In this document: piece after piece, positions 54,905-64,000 of the stretch
Position numbering within the stretch: the first letter of the stretch is position 1
Layout of the letters: every line of letters starts with the position of its first letter
DNA from: an uncultured Clostridia bacterium
GTDB taxonomy: Bacteria > Bacillota_A > Clostridia > TANB77 > CAG-508
Reading direction: 5' to 3'
NCBI GenBank assembly: GCA_944393405.1
Contig: CALYAC010000002.1
Span: 62,001 to 126,000, forward strand
Length of the DNA: 64,000 nucleotides
The notes under the pieces: generated by a model
The model's input: the letters and a program-made list of their open reading frames with translations, nothing else
Database searches by the model: none
Told to the model about the DNA's origin: nothing
Translations under genes and position numbers: made by a program

Positions 54905-55057
54905 TTAATAAACTGTAATGTAATATATTAACGTTCCAGCAAAAGCAAGTATCATTATTATTGCAAGAATTGCTGCAATTACTCTTATTGCAATTCTTCC
55001 AAAATCTCTTCTTGTTTTTTCTTTATTTACTTTGTTTGCTTCTCTTTTTTTCTTCAT
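54905..55057 (-). CDS. Single-helix microprotein (50 residues) between cyclophilin and cdaA
   Basis: A short frame starting at ATG 55055-55057 with a weak AGAGGTG-type site. The product has a very basic N-terminus (KKKREANKVNKEKTRRDFGR) and one membrane helix (about residues 22-47), ending in ITVY. Tight spacing to both neighbours supports it as a real gene. Function unknown. Confidence 0.6.
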   Translation of the reverse strand: MKKKREANKVNKEKTRRDFGRIAIRVIAAILAIIMILAFAGTLIYYITVY

Positions 55058-55090
55058 TTTTTTGACACCTCTTACCTAAGATTTAGTTTA

Positions 55091-56071
55091 TTAATTTAAA
55101 TATTGTTGATATTGTTGAGCAAATAATGAATTAATATCAAATGGTTTAATTACTTCTGGTGCTCCATAATCAACTCCATATGTTTCTATTGTTATAGATT
55201 TGATAACAGGTTCTTTCTTTGGAGTATCTGATAATATTTCATTACCATCTTCATCTTTAGGAGCTTCCTCATCTTCTTTTAAATCTCCATCTCTATAATA
55301 TACCTCTACATTTGAAATCTCTTCTACAACATCCATTCCTTCAATTACTTTTCCAAAAGCAGAATAAGCTCCATCTAAAGATTGATTTGCATCATCTCCT
55401 GAAGTTATAAAGAATTGACAACCAGCTGAATTATATCCTTCTGTCGCATATCCATATTGGCTATAATCACTTCTAGCCATTGATATTACTCCCTTATCAT
55501 GCTTCAAATTGTTATCTTCATAACCATTTGCAATAAATTCACCTTCTATAGAATAATCAACATCTAAAAAGTCTTCAAATTCAGATTTATATTCTTCTCC
55601 TTGATCTATATATTTTTTCATATCAGAATATGATGTGATTGTTGTTGTTTGATCATATTCTCCTTCGATTTCATATTTATTGTCATAAAATTCATTTAAA
55701 ATATTTTCAAATATTTTTTTGTTATTTAAAACTTCATCTAAATCATATAAATCACTAAGTTTTGGAGAAGCTGTTGTATCACCATTTCTTGCTCCACCTT
55801 GTATTACGAAATCTGGTACTGTTCTATGAAATGTAGATTCATTATAGAATCCTCTATTTGCCAAGCGTATAAAGTTAGCTACCGTGTTTGGAGCTTTATC
55901 TGGATATAATTCCACTTTTACTGTTCCATAATCTTCAATTTCGATTGTTGCAACTGGATTTGGAATATCTAAAGTCATTTTTTGATATATTCCATATCCT
56001 ACATATACAATACCTGCTAAAACTAATAATATTCCTAATATTAATAATATTCTAATTAAATTTTTTTTCAT
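55091..56071 (-). CDS. Membrane-anchored cyclophilin-type peptidyl-prolyl isomerase
   Basis: A 326-residue cyclophilin outside the cytoplasm. N-terminal anchor (residues 8-28), then VATIEIEDYGTVKVELYPDKA, FYNESTFHRTVPDFVIQGG and NSAGCQFFITSGD, DGAYSAFGKVIEGMDVVEEI. An insert of about 75 residues (around 110-185) splits the core, and the acidic C-terminal part extends beyond the fold. Probably helps fold secreted proteins. Confidence 0.88.
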   Translation of the reverse strand: MKKNLIRILLILGILLVLAGIVYVGYGIYQKMTLDIPNPVATIEIEDYGTVKVELYPDKAPNTVANFIRLANRGFYNESTFHRTVPDFVIQGGARNGDTTASPKLSDLYDLDEVLNNKKIFENILNEFYDNKYEIEGEYDQTTTITSYSDMKKYIDQGEEYKSEFEDFLDVDYSIEGEFIANGYEDNNLKHDKGVISMARSDYSQYGYATEGYNSAGCQFFITSGDDANQSLDGAYSAFGKVIEGMDVVEEISNVEVYYRDGDLKEDEEAPKDEDGNEILSDTPKKEPVIKSITIETYGVDYGAPEVIKPFDINSLFAQQYQQYLN

Positions 56072-56198
56072 TTTACTTATTCATCCTTTCTTGTTCATTT
56101 AAAAATAATTTTATCATAACGTTTTTGTTAATACAAACTTTAATTTTATTTTTATTAATTATCCTTAAGATATCTTTTATTTTTTCTTTTTTTATTTT

Positions 56199-57281
56199 CT
56201 AAACCATCAAATTATCAAATATAAATTGTTCTTGCATTCTTTTTAATGATTGCTTAATTGTTCTTGCTCTTACTTCTCCAATACCATCTACATCATCTAA
56301 CTTAGGTATATCTGCTGCTAGTATGTGTTGAAATGATTTAAATGATTTTACTAAATTTTCTACTATATTACTAGGCATTCTCGGAATCTTACTTAATATT
56401 CTATATCCTCTTGTATATACTCCAATTTCATCATAATTATCAAAATCCTCGTATCCTAATAAATTTGCAATTTTATCAGATTTTATCAAATTTTCATAAT
56501 CTATATTACTTAATTCTTCTGATATCTTTTCAGCAGTTCTCTTTTTACCTGGAGCTATATAATCTTTTATTATTAAAAGTTCCTCTTTAGCTAAATCTCC
56601 AACTGTTTCATCAAGCTGCATTTCAAGTAATCTACCTTCTTCACCAAGTTCGTCTATAGCTCTACTTACTTCTTCTGCAATCCTTTTTACCATTTCTGCC
56701 CTTTGAATAGCTACTATAACATTTTCTAATGTGACAATATCATTAAATTCATATTCATTTAAAGTATTAATTTTATTATCAAATACTTTCTTGTATTTTT
56801 CAACAATTTGCAATGCTTGATTTGCCTTAGAAATTATATCTGATAAATCTTTTAATACATATCTTAAATTTCCTTTAAATAATGTTATTATTCCTCTCCT
56901 TTGAGAAATACTTATTACTAGTGCACCTGTTTGTTTTGCTGTACGCTCTGCAGTTCTATGTCTAGTTCCAGTTTCAGTAGTATATATATCTGGTGATGGT
57001 ATAAGTTGCGTATTAGCATATAGTATTTTTTTGAAATCTGGACTTAAAATAATTGCTCCATCCATTTTAGCCAGTTCATATAATTTTGCAGCACTATATT
57101 CTACATCTAATTTAAATCCTCCATCTACCAAATTTAAAACCTCTTGATTATCTGCTACAGCAATCAAAGCACCAGTTTTAGCATTTAAAATATTATCTAG
57201 TCCATTTCTAATTGGTGTACCAGGTGCTATCTTTTTTAAAACATCCTCCATAATGCCAGTATTATTAGCCAACTTTTTCAC
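56199..57281 (-). CDS. disA: DNA integrity scanning diadenylate cyclase DisA
   Basis: A 360-residue DisA: DAC domain with DGAIILSPDFKKILYANTQL and TGTRHRTAERTAKQTGALVISISQ, a central helical spine, and a C-terminal helix-hairpin-helix DNA-binding domain (LDDVDGIGEVRARTIKQSL). It makes c-di-AMP while scanning DNA and coordinates damage with sporulation entry. It follows radA, as in many Firmicutes. Confidence 0.96.
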   Translation of the reverse strand: MKKLANNTGIMEDVLKKIAPGTPIRNGLDNILNAKTGALIAVADNQEVLNLVDGGFKLDVEYSAAKLYELAKMDGAIILSPDFKKILYANTQLIPSPDIYTTETGTRHRTAERTAKQTGALVISISQRRGIITLFKGNLRYVLKDLSDIISKANQALQIVEKYKKVFDNKINTLNEYEFNDIVTLENVIVAIQRAEMVKRIAEEVSRAIDELGEEGRLLEMQLDETVGDLAKEELLIIKDYIAPGKKRTAEKISEELSNIDYENLIKSDKIANLLGYEDFDNYDEIGVYTRGYRILSKIPRMPSNIVENLVKSFKSFQHILAADIPKLDDVDGIGEVRARTIKQSLKRMQEQFIFDNLMV

Positions 57282-57328
57282 TCTCCTAACACTTTGGTAT
57301 GATTTTAAAGTATGTAATATTAGAGTAG

Positions 57329-58696
57329 CTATTTACTAAGTATATATCTTATTGCTTCATTTACATTCTTTACGCCTATTATATCTAATTTATACTCATC
57401 TTTCAATAGTTTTTTATTACTTTCCGGTATAATGCATCTTTTAAATCCTAATCTTTCCGCTTCTTTTACTCTTTTTTCTATCATGTTAACTGCTCTTATT
57501 TCACCTGTTAATCCAACTTCACCTATAGCTACTAAATCTTGACTAATTCCTATGTTCTTAAAACTAGATACACATGCTAATACTACTCCTAAGTCAACAG
57601 CTGGTTCCGCAATTTTTATTCCGCTAACCACATTTAAATATACATCTTGTCCTCCTAGAGCCATTCCTGCCCTTTTCTCAATTACAGCAATTAACACTGC
57701 TAATCTATTATAATCTATTCCATTTGCTGTTCTTTTTGGAATACCAAATACACTAGGTGCTGTAAGTGCTTGTAACTCTATTAATAAAGGTCTTGTACCT
57801 TCAATACTTGCAACTATAACCGAACCTGCAGGATTATCACTTCTTTCTGATATAAGTACAGTAGAAGGATTTGTTATTTCTACCATTCCTTCATTTTTCA
57901 TCTCAAACATCCCTACTTCGTTTGTAGAGCCAAATCTATTCTTAACACTTCTTAAAATTCTATATGAAAAATATCTTTCTCCTTCTATATAAAGAACTGT
58001 ATCAACCATGTGTTCTAATACTCTTGGACCTGCAATATTACCATCTTTAGTAACATGTCCTATAATAATTGTAGTTATTCCATTATCTTTACACATTCTC
58101 ATAATTCTAGCTGTTATTTCTCTTACTTGACTTACAGTTCCTGCTGCTGATGTGATTTCTTCTGAATACATTGTTTGTATAGAATCTATTATTACTAATT
58201 TAGGAGTTACCTCACTTATTACTTCTTGAATAGCATCTATATTAGTCTCACCTAAAAATATTATATCCTCATTATGAATATTTAATCTGTCTGCTCTAAT
58301 CTTTACCTGTTCTGCTGACTCTTCTCCAGAAACATATAATACTTTTCCTTCTCCTTTAAGCTTATCACATAATTCTAAAATTAATGTAGATTTTCCAATA
58401 CCTGGTTCTCCACCAACTAAAACTAATGATCCTTTTACTAGTCCTCCTCCTAAAACTCTATCAAGTTCTCCTATTCCAGTACTTGTTCTTGATGCTTCCA
58501 TCCCTTTAACATCATTTAATTTTCTAGGAATAGACTTTACTTGTCCCGATTTACTTCCTATCATATTATTGCTAGTATTTACTACCTTTTCTTCATAAAA
58601 AGTATTCCATTCATTGCAAGCTGGACATTTTCCTAGCCATTTAGCAGATTCATATCCACAATTACTACACACAAATACAGTTTTTGACTTTGCCAT
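57329..58696 (-). CDS. radA: DNA repair protein RadA
   Basis: A 455-residue RecA-like branch-migration protein. N-terminal zinc finger CSNCGYESAKWLGKCPACNEW, Walker A VGGEPGIGKSTLI, the RadA-specific KNRFG motif (SVKNRFGSTNE), and a Lon-like C-terminal domain with GIKIAEPAVDLGVVLA. I chose the ATG at 58694-58696 (AAGGAG upstream); 22 codons upstream in frame are not supported. Operon with disA. Confidence 0.96.
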   Translation of the reverse strand: MAKSKTVFVCSNCGYESAKWLGKCPACNEWNTFYEEKVVNTSNNMIGSKSGQVKSIPRKLNDVKGMEASRTSTGIGELDRVLGGGLVKGSLVLVGGEPGIGKSTLILELCDKLKGEGKVLYVSGEESAEQVKIRADRLNIHNEDIIFLGETNIDAIQEVISEVTPKLVIIDSIQTMYSEEITSAAGTVSQVREITARIMRMCKDNGITTIIIGHVTKDGNIAGPRVLEHMVDTVLYIEGERYFSYRILRSVKNRFGSTNEVGMFEMKNEGMVEITNPSTVLISERSDNPAGSVIVASIEGTRPLLIELQALTAPSVFGIPKRTANGIDYNRLAVLIAVIEKRAGMALGGQDVYLNVVSGIKIAEPAVDLGVVLACVSSFKNIGISQDLVAIGEVGLTGEIRAVNMIEKRVKEAERLGFKRCIIPESNKKLLKDEYKLDIIGVKNVNEAIRYILSK

Positions 58697-58755
58697 TTCT
58701 TTTCTCCTTATTTTTATAGCTTGCTTGCTATTTATAACATAACATATAAAAATAT

Positions 58756-58778
58756 AGCACATTTTTTATAAATATGCT
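58756..58778 (-). terminator. Terminator of the GH15 gene
   Basis: A stem of about 9 bp with one G-U pair (58757-58765 with 58770-58778) followed by TATTTTTA on the minus strand. It lies downstream of the GH15 stop and upstream of radA. Confidence 0.65.
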
Positions 58779-58848
58779 ACATTTTTTATTATTATAATAA
58801 TTATTTTATGTTTAATATTTTTTATATTTTTTAATTCTAGTATTATAT

Positions 58849-60786
58849 TTATATAGATAGTATAAACATTGCATGTGACCAAGCAAGACCTATAACCCAA
58901 TTTGGCTTCATTTCATTATTATCAACTTGTTCACCTAAAAGTCCATGTTCATTTGCTGATCTTACAACAAAATCTATACATTCTTTTGCTTTAGTCTTAT
59001 CTTTAATTTCATTATAATACATAGACATCCACAAGGTAGATATTACCCAAGGACTTTTTCCTTCTCTATAATGATCTGTTTCAAATCTTAAGTATCCTCC
59101 TGTATAAGTTCTTAGTGTCATATTTATTTTTTCAACTGTGTTTAATACTTTCTTTTCTTTTGGTTTATATAATTTAAAAGGTGTTACTGCTCCTATTAAA
59201 CTTATATCTGTTAATTCATCATTTGTATTTCTCTTTAGTGTATTAGTTTTTTCGTTAAGCATATTAGAATCAATATATTTATATATTTCTTTCTTATACA
59301 TTTCAATCTTTTTTGTTAATTTATTTATGCTCTCTAATTTTAATCTATTTTTTTCTGCATATTCTGGTTTAAATATCTCATATATTTCAAGTATTGCATT
59401 AAAAGCTGCATAAATATTGGCTAAAGAATATAAATGAACTCCTTCACACATTTCCCATAAATCATAACTTAATGGAAGTTTATTTCTATTTTCTGTATGA
59501 TATGTTTTTTCTATTTCATTTTTTACTACATCTTCATCATCATGTAATCCCAAAATATTATCCATATATATACATAAAAATTTAATAGCATTTTCACACA
59601 TTTTTAATGTATCTTTTAGAAACTTCTTATCTTTTGTAGTTTTATAATGTTCATATACACCATATACTACACCTGCCGTTTCGTCTATTTGGTATCCCCA
59701 ACAAGGAGCTAAATTACAATCTGTATAAAATCTTTGCTCCCACATTCCATTTTTACTTTGTGTGTTTTTACAAAAAACTTTGTAGAATTTTTCTGTTTCT
59801 TTCTGCATATTAACTTTATCAAAAGCTTTTGTTATAAATACTGCATCTCTTGGCCAACAATATCCGTATCTACCACATTGAGTTAAATTCTCATCAACTT
59901 CTACTGCTGCTGCTACTCCACCTGTATCTTTATTTGTAAGAAGTGGAAATAATAATATACTTCTTTTGTAGATTTTATTAAATTTTTTATTATATTCATT
60001 TGTTTCTTCTTTTAACTCTATATTTATGTGTTCTTTTACATATTTTTTCCAATATTTTTCTATTACACTTTGCTCATGTGCCACATCAATTTTTCTTATA
60101 TTTTCTATTTTCTTCCACATTTCATCAACTGAAGTTTTTTCATTTTCTACAAAATACATATAAATATCTAATTCTTTTTTCTCACCTGGTTTTAAAATTC
60201 CTACTTCATAATTTATACTTGAATCAGAACTCATTCCTATATAATCTTTATCATGAATGACACCAGTATCTATATTATTGTCCGTATCATTTAATTGATG
60301 TGTATTTATTTCATTTTTTGAGAACATACATAATGTATTAGAATGACTATATTGCATTAATACATTGTTTTCTAATTTTCCACCAACCATATTATTAGGA
60401 TTAGATAATAGTTTTGAGTGTATTAAAAAATTAATATTTAAATCAATATTATTATTATTTTCGAATATATATCTTTTTATCAAAATACTATCTTTTAATG
60501 ATACAAAGTCAACTTGTTTTATTTTTAAATTAAAATATGTATTCTCTATTTCTGTATTTAATACATTTGTATCTTCTGTATAATATTGATTATATTTATT
60601 ATTTCTATCCTCATGTAAATAAATCATACATGAATCATTTATCTTTACTCCTGTATGAAAGAAATCAAGAAATTGTCTAAAGTCTGGAGTATTATACATT
60701 ATTCTTAATAATTCACCATTTTTTGTATAACTTGCCGTTATATTTTTTCCACCTATTATAGCATCATTATAATATTTATTTCTCAT
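58849..60786 (-). CDS. Glycoside hydrolase family 15 protein (glucoamylase-type)
   Basis: A 645-residue intracellular GH15-like enzyme. The N-terminal beta-sandwich part (residues 1-260) is followed by an alpha/alpha barrel with CGRYGYCWPRDAVFITKAF and ETAGVVYGVYEHY, typical of bacterial glucoamylases/trehalases. The C-terminal part has TYTGGYLRFETDHYREGKSPWVISTLWMS. No signal peptide, so it probably acts on internal glucans or trehalose. Confidence 0.85.
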   Translation of the reverse strand: MRNKYYNDAIIGGKNITASYTKNGELLRIMYNTPDFRQFLDFFHTGVKINDSCMIYLHEDRNNKYNQYYTEDTNVLNTEIENTYFNLKIKQVDFVSLKDSILIKRYIFENNNNIDLNINFLIHSKLLSNPNNMVGGKLENNVLMQYSHSNTLCMFSKNEINTHQLNDTDNNIDTGVIHDKDYIGMSSDSSINYEVGILKPGEKKELDIYMYFVENEKTSVDEMWKKIENIRKIDVAHEQSVIEKYWKKYVKEHINIELKEETNEYNKKFNKIYKRSILLFPLLTNKDTGGVAAAVEVDENLTQCGRYGYCWPRDAVFITKAFDKVNMQKETEKFYKVFCKNTQSKNGMWEQRFYTDCNLAPCWGYQIDETAGVVYGVYEHYKTTKDKKFLKDTLKMCENAIKFLCIYMDNILGLHDDEDVVKNEIEKTYHTENRNKLPLSYDLWEMCEGVHLYSLANIYAAFNAILEIYEIFKPEYAEKNRLKLESINKLTKKIEMYKKEIYKYIDSNMLNEKTNTLKRNTNDELTDISLIGAVTPFKLYKPKEKKVLNTVEKINMTLRTYTGGYLRFETDHYREGKSPWVISTLWMSMYYNEIKDKTKAKECIDFVVRSANEHGLLGEQVDNNEMKPNWVIGLAWSHAMFILSI

Positions 60787-60849
60787 ATGTTTTTTCTCCT
60801 AATATTTAAATTTATATTTTTTATTAATTAGTTTTTCTTTTGTTTAACT

Positions 60850-62502
60850 CTATTTATTTTCAACAATTCGTACAATTTGTTCTTCTAATTCTTTTAATCT
60901 TTCTTTTATTCTAACTATATCTAAGTCACTTGCATTGTCATCAAGATATTCTTCTTTTACTATTTCTGTCATATCTTCTAGTTCTGATTTTAATGTGTTC
61001 ATCCTATCAATAACTTCTAATCTTAAGTACTGTCCTTTAATGTTATTGATCTTTTGTCCTACCATTTCAATATTTTCTTTTAATTCATAACATTCACCAA
61101 ATTCAGGTATAGTAATTGGAATATCTGTATTTTCCTCAAGTTTTTCTTTTAACACTAATTGTCCTTCAGGTTCTCCATGAACTAGAAAAATGTGTTTAGG
61201 TGGTGTTGTAAATGAATATACAAAATTCATAAGCCATTCTTGATCAGCATGTCCAGAATATCCTTCTATATATTCAACTCGTGCATTTACTGCTATCTCT
61301 TCTCCAAATATTTTTACTATTTTTTCGCCATCAACAATTTTTCTACCAAGTGTTCCAGGTGCTTGATATCCAACAAATAAAATCGTACTATTTGGATCCC
61401 ATAAATGATGTTTTAAATGATGTTTTATTCTACCAACTTCGCACATACCACTTGCTGAAATTATAATTGATGATTCTTCACTAGCATTAAGCTCTTTTGA
61501 TTCATCTGCCGTTCTTGTAAATTTAAGTCCTGGAAACTCTAATGGATTATCTCCTTCATTTATGATTTCTTGAGTTTCTTCATTAAATAAATTCATATTT
61601 TCTTTAAATACTTCTGTAGCCGAAATAGCAAGAGGACTATCTACGTAAACTGGTATACTCATTAATTTTTTATATTTTTTATAAAATTCCTCATCATCTT
61701 GTGCTTCTGATTTTATTCTATTTAATTCATATAAAATCTCTTGTGTTCTACCAACAGCAAATGATGGAATTACTACTGTTCCTCCTTTTTCTAATGTTTC
61801 ATAAACAACATCAAGAAAAATTTTAGCTTTATCATCATTTCTCATATGCAATCTATTACCATATGTAGATTCCATTACTAAATAATCTGCATCACTTATC
61901 ATTGTTGGTGGTGAAAGAAGTGGTATATCATTATTTCCTAAGTCACCTGTAAAAACCAACTTTTCTTGCTTGTCATTTTCTGTGATCCATACTTCTATTA
62001 TTGCTGATCCTAGCATATGCCCTGCATCATTAAACCTTACTTTTATATTATCATCTATATCTACAATCTCGTTATATTGTACAGGTCTAAATATTTCTAA
62101 TGATTTTGCAGCATCTTCTGCTGTATATATTGGCGGAATAGGTTTTTCTCCTTTTCTTTCTCTTTTCTTATTTTTCCATTCAGCTTCCATTTCTTGTATA
62201 TGTCCACTATCAGGAAGCATTATAGCACATAAGTCACATGTTGCTTTTGTTGCAATAACTTCATTTCTATATCCTTCATTATATAATTTAGGTATTCTTC
62301 CTGAGTGATCTATATGTGCATGAGTAAGTAGCATAAAATCTATATCATGTACATCATATAAAAAAGGTGCTTCATTTTCAAATTCATCAGCAGCAGAACC
62401 TTGATACATACCGCAATCAACTAAGAATTTTTTTCCTGCTCCTTCTACTAAAAAGTTAGATCCTGTTACAGTTTTAGTAGCTCCAAAAAAAGTTACTTTC
62501 AT
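60850..62502 (-). CDS. Beta-CASP MBL-fold RNase (RNA-metabolising hydrolase)
   Basis: A 550-residue protein with an MBL core (LTHAHIDHSGRIPKLYNEG, ESTYGNRLHM), a beta-CASP domain (IISASGMCEVGRIKHHLKHHL) and an RNA-specificity part (GYSGHADQEWLMNFV, IFLVHGEPEGQLVLKE). This is the CPSF73/YSH1-like bacterial group, likely an RNA endonuclease or exonuclease. The ATG at 62500-62502 is chosen (GAGAGG upstream); nine upstream codons overlap the preceding gene's end. Confidence 0.9.
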   Translation of the reverse strand: MKVTFFGATKTVTGSNFLVEGAGKKFLVDCGMYQGSAADEFENEAPFLYDVHDIDFMLLTHAHIDHSGRIPKLYNEGYRNEVIATKATCDLCAIMLPDSGHIQEMEAEWKNKKRERKGEKPIPPIYTAEDAAKSLEIFRPVQYNEIVDIDDNIKVRFNDAGHMLGSAIIEVWITENDKQEKLVFTGDLGNNDIPLLSPPTMISDADYLVMESTYGNRLHMRNDDKAKIFLDVVYETLEKGGTVVIPSFAVGRTQEILYELNRIKSEAQDDEEFYKKYKKLMSIPVYVDSPLAISATEVFKENMNLFNEETQEIINEGDNPLEFPGLKFTRTADESKELNASEESSIIISASGMCEVGRIKHHLKHHLWDPNSTILFVGYQAPGTLGRKIVDGEKIVKIFGEEIAVNARVEYIEGYSGHADQEWLMNFVYSFTTPPKHIFLVHGEPEGQLVLKEKLEENTDIPITIPEFGECYELKENIEMVGQKINNIKGQYLRLEVIDRMNTLKSELEDMTEIVKEEYLDDNASDLDIVRIKERLKELEEQIVRIVENK

Positions 62503-62521
62503 ATGTTCCTCTCTTTCTTTG

Positions 62522-63940
62522 TTATACAAATAATTTAAATTTTTTCTTCAATTTTGTATCATTGCTTTTTATTTTTATTTGGTTTTCTATTATGTTATCA
62601 TCATAAAATTCAATTGTAATATTCTTTTCATTATATATACATTGAATATTTATATTTTCTAATTTTATTATTTTGGTATCAAATACTTCTCTTAAAATCT
62701 GATATACCGTTTCTTCATCATTAGAAATTTTTTCCCAAATTTTAAATTCCTGAGCTTTAGCTATTATTAATTTTATTAATTCTCTAAACTTTGGATTTAA
62801 TGCTTTTATATCTCTAATACTTCTATTTTGATCTATAGGTATATATCTATAATATCTTAATTTATATATACATTTTATAAGTTCGTTTTTATTTCCTTCA
62901 TTTATTTTTTTTACTTTTTCTTTTAATAATTTAAGAAAAATCTTACTTGTATTTACTATATCTTCTTCTGAGTTTTCTATAAATACAGACTCTAAAAACT
63001 CTACTTCTTTTTCTAATTTAGTTTTTTCTTTGATAAATTCCTTTGGTAAAATAATTCTATTATTTTCTTCTATCTTTTCTAAATATTTGCTTCTTTCTTC
63101 TTCTAATGCTTTTACTAAATAACTAATGCTAAAAATCTTTTCTTTATTAGGCAACTTTTCATTTCTGGCATAATATTCTTTTTTTAATAATTCATTGTTA
63201 TTTAATAATTTATCAATCTTTTCAATATTTTTTGTGCATTTCTTTTTTTCATTAGTTAAATTATTTAAAAATTCTTTTTTGTTCTTAAATAACTCTAATC
63301 TATCTTCTTTTTCTTTTTTTATCTTTTTAATTTCTGAATTAAACTTAGAATCTTTCGCTTTAGAAATATATTCTTTCATTGCCATTTTTATTGCAACATC
63401 ATATAACTCCGAGTTAACATTTAATATCTTGTTTTTGCCATTAATTAATAGTAAAGATTGATACATATAATTACTATAAATATTTCTTACTTTCTTTGTA
63501 TCAATATCCCATGACCATCCATTAAAATCTCTAATAACTTCTGCCATTGAGTCAATTTTACCTTCTTTTATAAATAAATTTAATGGATTTAATACATAAT
63601 TATATGGCAAGTTAGAATCTATATCTACTCTCTCATCAATTTCTAATATTGCAACTAATAAAGTTAATTCATTAGGAAAGCAAACTATTTCTCCATTTTC
63701 CTTATCTAGCTTATATTTCGCATGTATTTTTTCAAGTTCTTCTGCCTCTGGTGTCCCAGGTTTTACTAAAAATACTTTTAAACATTTTTCTTTTATAATT
63801 CTTAAAATATTTTCTATATATTCGTCTTTTGATAATGCCTCCACTTTAGTTGTTTTATAGTCCATATAAGCATTCTCTATTTTATATAACATGCTAAGTA
63901 ATAAATTTTTTACATCATAAGAAAATAATTTGTTTTCCAA
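62522..63940 (-). CDS. Unknown coiled-coil protein upstream of the RNase-like gene
   Basis: A 472-residue soluble protein. Residues 1-190 are a mixed fold with EELEKIHAKYKLDKENGEIV; the middle (about 200-330) is a Lys/Glu-rich coiled coil (KIKKEKEDRLELFKNKKEFLN and onward); the C-terminal 140 residues are again compact. No motif identifies a family. Its stop is about 20 nt before the RNase-like start, suggesting one operon. Confidence 0.6.
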   Translation of the reverse strand: MENKLFSYDVKNLLLSMLYKIENAYMDYKTTKVEALSKDEYIENILRIIKEKCLKVFLVKPGTPEAEELEKIHAKYKLDKENGEIVCFPNELTLLVAILEIDERVDIDSNLPYNYVLNPLNLFIKEGKIDSMAEVIRDFNGWSWDIDTKKVRNIYSNYMYQSLLLINGKNKILNVNSELYDVAIKMAMKEYISKAKDSKFNSEIKKIKKEKEDRLELFKNKKEFLNNLTNEKKKCTKNIEKIDKLLNNNELLKKEYYARNEKLPNKEKIFSISYLVKALEEERSKYLEKIEENNRIILPKEFIKEKTKLEKEVEFLESVFIENSEEDIVNTSKIFLKLLKEKVKKINEGNKNELIKCIYKLRYYRYIPIDQNRSIRDIKALNPKFRELIKLIIAKAQEFKIWEKISNDEETVYQILREVFDTKIIKLENINIQCIYNEKNITIEFYDDNIIENQIKIKSNDTKLKKKFKLFV

Positions 63941-64000
63941 AATTTTTTCTAATTGATTATTATAGTCTTTTATTTTTAAATTAAGTTTGGCTAAAATTTT

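Noticed and set aside
1..64000. CRISPR arrays, rRNA genes, prophage or integrase genes
   Set aside because: No regularly spaced repeats, rRNA signatures, or phage or recombinase genes were recognised on either strand.

Overview
The window is AT-rich, densely coded DNA from a low-GC Gram-positive bacterium, most likely an uncultured clostridial endospore former. This is inferred from gene content: Rel/RecJ, the MiaB-HTH-MutS block, RNHCP protein, AmaP/DUF2273/Asp23, SpoIVB, an SleB-type cortex hydrolase, CdaA and DisA, plus EF-P next to a CD1247-type protein. Almost all genes lie on the minus strand. No gene-free stretch exceeds 300 bases, and I saw no rRNA, CRISPR array or insertion sequence.

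Layout. 0-7.4 kb: hisS (5' end only), MBL hydrolase, rel, recJ, a membrane metallopeptidase, a YlbF-family protein and a GT4 glycosyltransferase. 7.6-12.7 kb is accessory: a GNAT gene of atypical composition, ssrA (tmRNA), a methyltransferase, an unknown gene, a strikingly GC-rich gene, tRNA-Trp, a GtrA protein and an M23 peptidase. 12.7-16.6 kb: zinc-ribbon protein, efp, M24 peptidase, prepilin peptidase, YqeG and a Cys-rich microprotein. 16.8-35.8 kb: U32 protein, RNHCP, nucleoside kinase, mutS, HTH protein, miaB, sleB-like, fhs, DUF212 protein, xseB/xseA/nusB, the envelope-stress trio, pnp and rpsO. 36-38.3 kb: transglutaminase and spoIVB. 38.4-52.6 kb: a complete Tad/type II-like pilus locus with seven pilin-like paralogues sharing the N-terminus MENA. 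52.7-64 kb: truA, cdaA, cyclophilin, disA, radA, GH15, RNase J-like MBL and an unknown coiled-coil protein.

Main discovery candidate. Four otherwise normal genes (methyltransferase, M23 peptidase, DUF212 membrane protein, Tad ATPase) are interrupted by six +1 shifts. Every one falls exactly at an in-frame CGG codon and is repaired by skipping the C, so that CGGA or CGGT is read as one glycine. The restored glycine is conserved each time (Walker A Gly-Lys-Thr, the GE motif of secretion ATPases, the GGMPSSH motif of DUF212, and so on). In my hand scan of the other native genes (roughly 18,000 codons) CGG occurs out of frame dozens of times but never in frame. The only in-frame CGGs without a shift are in three genes that look foreign (GNAT, the gene at 10.1-10.5 kb, the GC-rich gene). 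This suggests CGG is an unassigned or 'hungry' codon used as a CGGN +1 frameshift or quadruplet-glycine signal. It is testable by a genome-wide count, tRNA inventory and proteomics.

Working together: the pilus locus (SAF-domain protein, two ParA-like proteins, ATPase, membrane platform, pilins) probably depends on the prepilin peptidase encoded at 15 kb. Its motor ATPase could be made only if both CGGA sites are read +1. SpoIVB, SleB and the microprotein point to sporulation. CdaA and DisA, 1.3 kb apart, form a c-di-AMP neighbourhood.
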